From an uncultured Clostridium sp. (GTDB lineage: Bacteria > Bacillota > Clostridia > Clostridiales > Clostridiaceae): a stretch of DNA of 11,439 bases. Shown here piece by piece: positions 9,188 through 11,439 of this stretch. The position numbers and the translations under genes were made by a program. The notes under the pieces were generated by a model that was not told the DNA's origin, made no database searches, and was given only the letters and a program-made list of their open reading frames with translations. The DNA is taken from contig CAKVEW010000063.1 of the NCBI GenBank assembly GCA_934746015.1, positions 1 through 11,439 of the forward strand, read 5' to 3'. The number at the start of each line of letters is the position of its first letter. Positions within the stretch are counted from its first letter, which is position 1.

Positions 9188-9230
9188 AAAAAAACTATTG
9201 CATAGAAATAAGTTTCAATGCAATAGTCTT
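9188..9230 (-). terminator. Terminator of the KAS III operon; repeat copy A (9188-9250)
   Basis: On the minus strand ACTATTGCATT (9227-9217) pairs with the complementary arm ATGCAATAGT (9204-9195), followed by seven Ts (9194-9188): a good intrinsic terminator about 100 bases after the last gene of the operon. The hairpin and the TATTTAAAATATTATTTTA that precedes it on this strand recur almost unchanged at 11028-11091. Confidence 0.75.
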
Positions 9231-9328
9231 ATATTTAAAATATTATTTTATCTTTATGTATAAATTTATTTGATGTTTAAATTTATTGTCATAATTTATG
9301 TAACTTTTTATGTACTAATAATATGTTT

Positions 9329-9721
9329 CTAAAGATTGTTTAGTGCTTCTTTATAATCATCTACATATTTTACTGATTCAGTCCAACCAGGTACTTCTTT
9401 TCCTAATCTCTTAAATTGAGAAGTAGTAATTAGGTTTCCTTTTGTAACTAATAATCTTTTGTTAAAAGGTACTTCCATATATTTTCTTAATAATTCTCCT
9501 AACATTTTTGCTACTTCTGGACTTGATGGTTTTAATTCTGGTGCATCGATTATTAAAGCATACTCCTTAACTGAAAATGTTTTTGTAATTTCAAGATAAT
9601 CCTTTAAAAAAGCTTCTCCATCTTCTTTACTAAAAAATCCACTTGCTTCAGCATGGAATACTTTTTTAATCTTGTCCACTTCAAATTGGTAACTTGAATT
9701 TTTCCCTTGATACTTTTTCAT
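9329..9721 (-). CDS. Small protein of unknown function, possibly STAS-like fold
   Basis: A 130-residue soluble protein with no signal peptide or membrane segment. I do not recognise a named family with confidence. The order of predicted elements (strand YQFEVDKIKKVFHAEASG; helix EDGEAFLKDYLEITKTF; hydrophobic strand EYALIIDAPEL; helix SPEVAKMLGELLRKYM; strand KRLLVTKG; helix TTSQFKRLGKEV) resembles the SpoIIAA-like/STAS alpha-beta fold, but this is a guess from pattern only. No catalytic motif is visible. The start is well supported: GGAGGG lies 7 bases before the ATG. It is the second gene of a two-gene operon, 60 bases after the KAS III-like gene, with a terminator downstream. The pairing suggests a partner or accessory role to that enzyme (inference). 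Confidence 0.8.
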   Translation of the reverse strand: MKKYQGKNSSYQFEVDKIKKVFHAEASGFFSKEDGEAFLKDYLEITKTFSVKEYALIIDAPELKPSSPEVAKMLGELLRKYMEVPFNKRLLVTKGNLITTSQFKRLGKEVPGWTESVKYVDDYKEALNNL

Positions 9722-9781
9722 AAATAAACCCTCCTAAATTATATATTAAAAAATATTTACACTTATTATTAGGAATAATAA

Positions 9782-10795
9782 TTAAAATTTAAATAATAAT
9801 ACAGTTACTACTGAGCCAGAACCCATAGATGATAATGTTACATAATCCCCATGATTAATCTTTCCTGTTTTTAATGCTCTATCAAGTGCTACTATAGGAC
9901 TGGTTGTTCCAGTATAACCATATTCATTTCCTATATATGTTGTTTTGTTAGTATCTATCCCTAGCTTTTCCAATGTTAGTTTGGCATCTGGAATTGTAAA
10001 TTGAGAAAATATAAGATGATTAATATCTGTTGCTTTTATTCCATTATCTTCTGCAACTTCTGTAATTAAATCTACCCATACATCTGATATAAAGCTCCCA
10101 TCAAAGGGTTCCCAGAACCACTTATTATCATCTCCATTTACTACTCCATGTCTAGTAATTTTAGAATATCCTATTTTAGGCATAAGTATATTATTACATT
10201 CTGATGTTTGTGTTAAATGTGTAGAATCAATAAATCCTCTTTTTTCATCTTCTTCAACTTTTTCTAAAATAATAGCAGCTGCTGCATCACCAAAGTTAGA
10301 ATATGAAACTGAATCTTTTGGATTTCCTACAGAACTAAATAAAATTCCTCCAACTACTAATGCTCTTTTAAATCTTTTATTAGTCATCAATATTCTACTT
10401 GCTTGATCTAAGGCTGTTATCATTCCTAAACAATTTGTATTTGTATCATAAGCCATCTGAATTCTAACATCGCCCTTACCTAGTATGTCTAATAATTTTA
10501 CTGCATTAGAAGGTGATGTGTACTCTGGAGTATCTGTTGCAAATATAAGTAAGTCTATATCTCTAATGCTTAAATTTGCTTCATTTAACGCTTTAATACT
10601 TGCATTATATGCCATTGAAATTACAGTTTCATTAGAATCATTAGAAAGATACCTATACTCTCTTTCTAAATGTTTTAAAAGCCCCTCTACTTCAATATCC
10701 ATTTCTTTAAAATGATTAATAAAATAATCGTTATGTACTTTATTCTTAGGATGATATACACCTGTACTAATAATATTAATATTCTCTTCTTTCAT
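9782..10795 (-). CDS. KAS III (FabH)-like thiolase-fold protein lacking catalytic His/Asn
   Basis: A 337-residue cytosolic protein of the 3-oxoacyl-ACP synthase III family, normal in length. The thiolase-fold layout is clear: an N-terminal half with nucleophile C122 in TNTNCLGMITALDQAS, FGDAAAAIILE (168-178) matching the FabH GDGA motif, and a C-terminal half ending in GSGSVVTVLLFKF. Where FabH has the catalytic His of its HQ motif, this protein has SQF (S264), and where FabH has Asn in GNTS it has GYTGTTS (Y294). The two residues that drive decarboxylation of malonyl-ACP are therefore missing while the acyl-accepting Cys stays. A normal fatty-acid initiation role is thus unlikely; acyl transfer, ester or amide formation, or thioester hydrolysis is more plausible. 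GAGGGG lies 8 bases before the ATG. First gene of the operon. Confidence 0.88.
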   Translation of the reverse strand: MKEENINIISTGVYHPKNKVHNDYFINHFKEMDIEVEGLLKHLEREYRYLSNDSNETVISMAYNASIKALNEANLSIRDIDLLIFATDTPEYTSPSNAVKLLDILGKGDVRIQMAYDTNTNCLGMITALDQASRILMTNKRFKRALVVGGILFSSVGNPKDSVSYSNFGDAAAAIILEKVEEDEKRGFIDSTHLTQTSECNNILMPKIGYSKITRHGVVNGDDNKWFWEPFDGSFISDVWVDLITEVAEDNGIKATDINHLIFSQFTIPDAKLTLEKLGIDTNKTTYIGNEYGYTGTTSPIVALDRALKTGKINHGDYVTLSSMGSGSVVTVLLFKF

Positions 10796-10841
10796 AAAAT
10801 CTACCCCTCAAAATTTCTACTTCCATGCTTTTCTATACCAA

Positions 10842-10889
10842 TATAATATGTATTATAAATGCATATTAACAATATAAATACATATTATA
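10842..10889. promoter_or_regulatory. 13-bp inverted repeat over the KAS III promoter, candidate operator
   Basis: TATAATATGTATT (10842-10854) and AATACATATTATA (10877-10889) are perfect inverted repeats with a 22-base centre. The right arm covers the -10 element of the minus-strand promoter. The arms are AT-only apart from one G/C pair, so chance pairing or cruciform formation is possible. A dimeric repressor site is an inference. Confidence 0.4.
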
Positions 10890-10911
10890 ACAAATAATGT
10901 CAAATTACAAT
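10884..10911 (-). promoter_or_regulatory. Promoter of the KAS III operon; repeat copy A (10879-10911)
   Basis: On the minus strand an extended -10 box, TGTTATAAT (10892-10884), lies 15 bases after TTGTAA (10910-10905). The predicted RNA start is near 10877, giving a leader of about 80 bases. A TTGACA (10903-10898) is better placed for a poor -10 (TATTTA), and that base run is not kept in the second copy. The 33-base segment 10879-10911 recurs at 11202-11234 with 29 identities, and the extended -10 is among the conserved parts. Confidence 0.5.
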
Positions 10912-11027
10912 AATAATGTTTTTTATTATTAATATTATTTTTATTAAATTATATTTCTAATTATAACTATATATTTTAAATCATACTCAACGTAGTTTTG
11001 CTATTATTTAAAATTATTATTATTTCC

Positions 11028-11091
11028 AAAAAAACTATTGCAAAGAATTAAAAATTCCATGCAATAGTTTTGTATTTAAAATATTATTTTA
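11028..11091 (-). terminator. Second copy of the KAS III operon terminator (repeat copy B)
   Basis: Same layout as 9188-9250: AAAAAAACTATTGCA, a short variable loop, ATGCAATAGT, then TATTTAAAATATTATTTTA. The arms are the same and most changes fall in the loop. Read on the minus strand the stem is followed by seven Ts (11034-11028), so it would end transcripts coming from the right, but no gene lies there. Confidence 0.7.
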
Positions 11092-11201
11092 GGGGGCGAT
11101 TTTAAGTATTTATTTCTTCTTATTTTTAATATAATCTCTAATTTCTTATAAACTTCATAGTTATAAGATAAAGTTTAATTTATATACTTATTTCTTATAA
11201 G

Positions 11202-11234
11202 TACATACTATAACAAATACTACCAAATTACAAT
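11202..11234 (-). promoter_or_regulatory. Second copy of the KAS III promoter core (repeat copy B)
   Basis: 33 bases, 29 identical to 10879-10911. On the minus strand it keeps the TTGTAA element and TGTTATAGT (one change in the -10). The expected transcript would run left into the second terminator copy after about 110 bases with no gene: either a very short RNA or a dead promoter. Confidence 0.45.
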
Positions 11235-11324
11235 GGTTTTTATAAAAATTTTAATTAAAATTTTATTTTAATTATATTTTATATTAAATATTACTTTTTT
11301 TATGTGATTTGTAAGATAATCTCC

Positions 11325-11361
11325 AAAAAAAGTAATATTCATCATATGAATATTACTTTTT
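11325..11361. terminator. Bidirectional terminator hairpin 1
   Basis: AAAAAGTAATATTCAT (11327-11342) pairs perfectly over 16 bp with 11346-11361 around a CAT loop. An A-run precedes it and a T-run ends it, so it can work on both strands. Confidence 0.75.
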
Positions 11362-11374
11362 CCAGACTGTAGAC

Positions 11375-11410
11375 AAAAAGGATATTTTCAAAAATGAAAA
11401 TATCCTTTTT
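11375..11410. terminator. Bidirectional terminator hairpin 2
   Basis: AAAAAGGATATTTTCA (11375-11390) pairs perfectly over 16 bp with 11395-11410 around an AAAA tetraloop, with A- and T-runs at the two ends. It is unrelated in stem sequence to hairpin 1, 13 bases to its left. Confidence 0.8.
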
Positions 11411-11439
11411 GTTAATTTTGTAGTTAAATCACTTGAAAT

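Larger units (their letters stand above)
7150..9190 (-). mobile_element. IS200-type element (IS200/IS605 family), split by an ISL3 element
   Basis: The minus-strand order is: left-end palindrome (9152-9174), hairpin covering the tnpA ribosome binding site (9061-9116), 5' tip of tnpA (9053-9014), ISL3 insertion (7687-9013), rest of tnpA (7686-7341), right-end hairpins (7328-7172). Leaving out the ISL3 copy and one target duplication, the element is about 0.7 kb, the normal size of an IS200 carrying only tnpA. There is no tnpB. The exact tips are not certain, because this family makes no target duplication and ends some bases beyond the hairpins; the boundaries given are approximate. It is inactive: start codon lost, frame broken, HUH motif altered, and interrupted. 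Confidence 0.82.
10912..11439. other. Gene-free repeat and terminator region
   Basis: No coding sequence seen; all frames are densely stopped. From left to right it holds a second copy of the KAS III operon terminator (11028-11091), about 110 AT-rich bases with no gene, a second copy of that operon's promoter core (11202-11234), and two tandem perfect hairpins (11325-11361, 11375-11410). A tiny frame on the minus strand near 11155 (MKFIRN, then stop) has no ribosome binding site. Confidence 0.6.

Noticed and set aside
10884..10911. GTTATA in the -10 region resembling promoters of TcdR/BotR-type sigma factors
   Set aside because: The matching -35 (TTTACA) is absent on the minus strand, and TGTTATAAT is an ordinary extended -10.

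Overview
The window looks like chromosomal DNA from a low-GC Firmicute, most likely a Clostridium-type organism. This rests on the very AT-rich intergenic DNA, strong GGAGG ribosome binding sites, codons ending in A/T, a LevR-type sigma-54 activator and Firmicute-type insertion sequences. The species cannot be named from the sequence.

Region 1 (about 370-6800, all minus strand) is a complete beta-glucoside uptake unit. The regulator gene (4148-6802) encodes an 884-residue LevR/CelR-type activator and ends at its own terminator (about 4030-4077). Downstream lie an inverted repeat that could bind the activator (3974-3999), a near-perfect sigma-54 promoter (3907-3922), and the operon EIIA - EIIC - GH1 6-phospho-beta-glucosidase - EIIB of the lactose/cellobiose PTS family. 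Inferred circuit: sugar flux dephosphorylates EIIB, this removes phosphate from the C-terminal PRD of the activator, and the activator then opens the sigma-54 promoter. The sugar enters as a 6-phosphate and is split by the GH1 enzyme. The positions of the promoter and ribosome binding sites set the likely starts of EIIA (3870) and EIIC (TTG at 3537).

Region 2 (about 7150-9190) is a nested transposon graveyard. An IS200-type element (tnpA on the minus strand) is split by a decayed ISL3-family element (7687-9013, transposase on the plus strand) with recognisable inverted ends and a degraded 8-bp target duplication. Without the ISL3 copy, the IS200 element is about 0.7 kb, the usual length. It keeps its end hairpins and the stem that hides the tnpA ribosome binding site, but its start codon is ATA and its reading frame is broken. 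A short fragment of the same IS200 region, without the ISL3 insertion, lies at the left edge of the window (27-83), on the other side of the PTS locus.

Region 3 (9188-10911, minus strand) is a two-gene operon: a KAS III (FabH-like) protein that keeps the active-site cysteine but lacks the usual His and Asn, followed by a 130-residue protein of unknown function that may have a STAS-like fold. It has its own promoter and terminator.

Region 4 (10912-11439) has no gene. It holds second copies of both the terminator and the promoter of region 3 with nothing between them, as if a sister transcription unit had lost its genes, and then two perfect 16-bp terminator hairpins in tandem.
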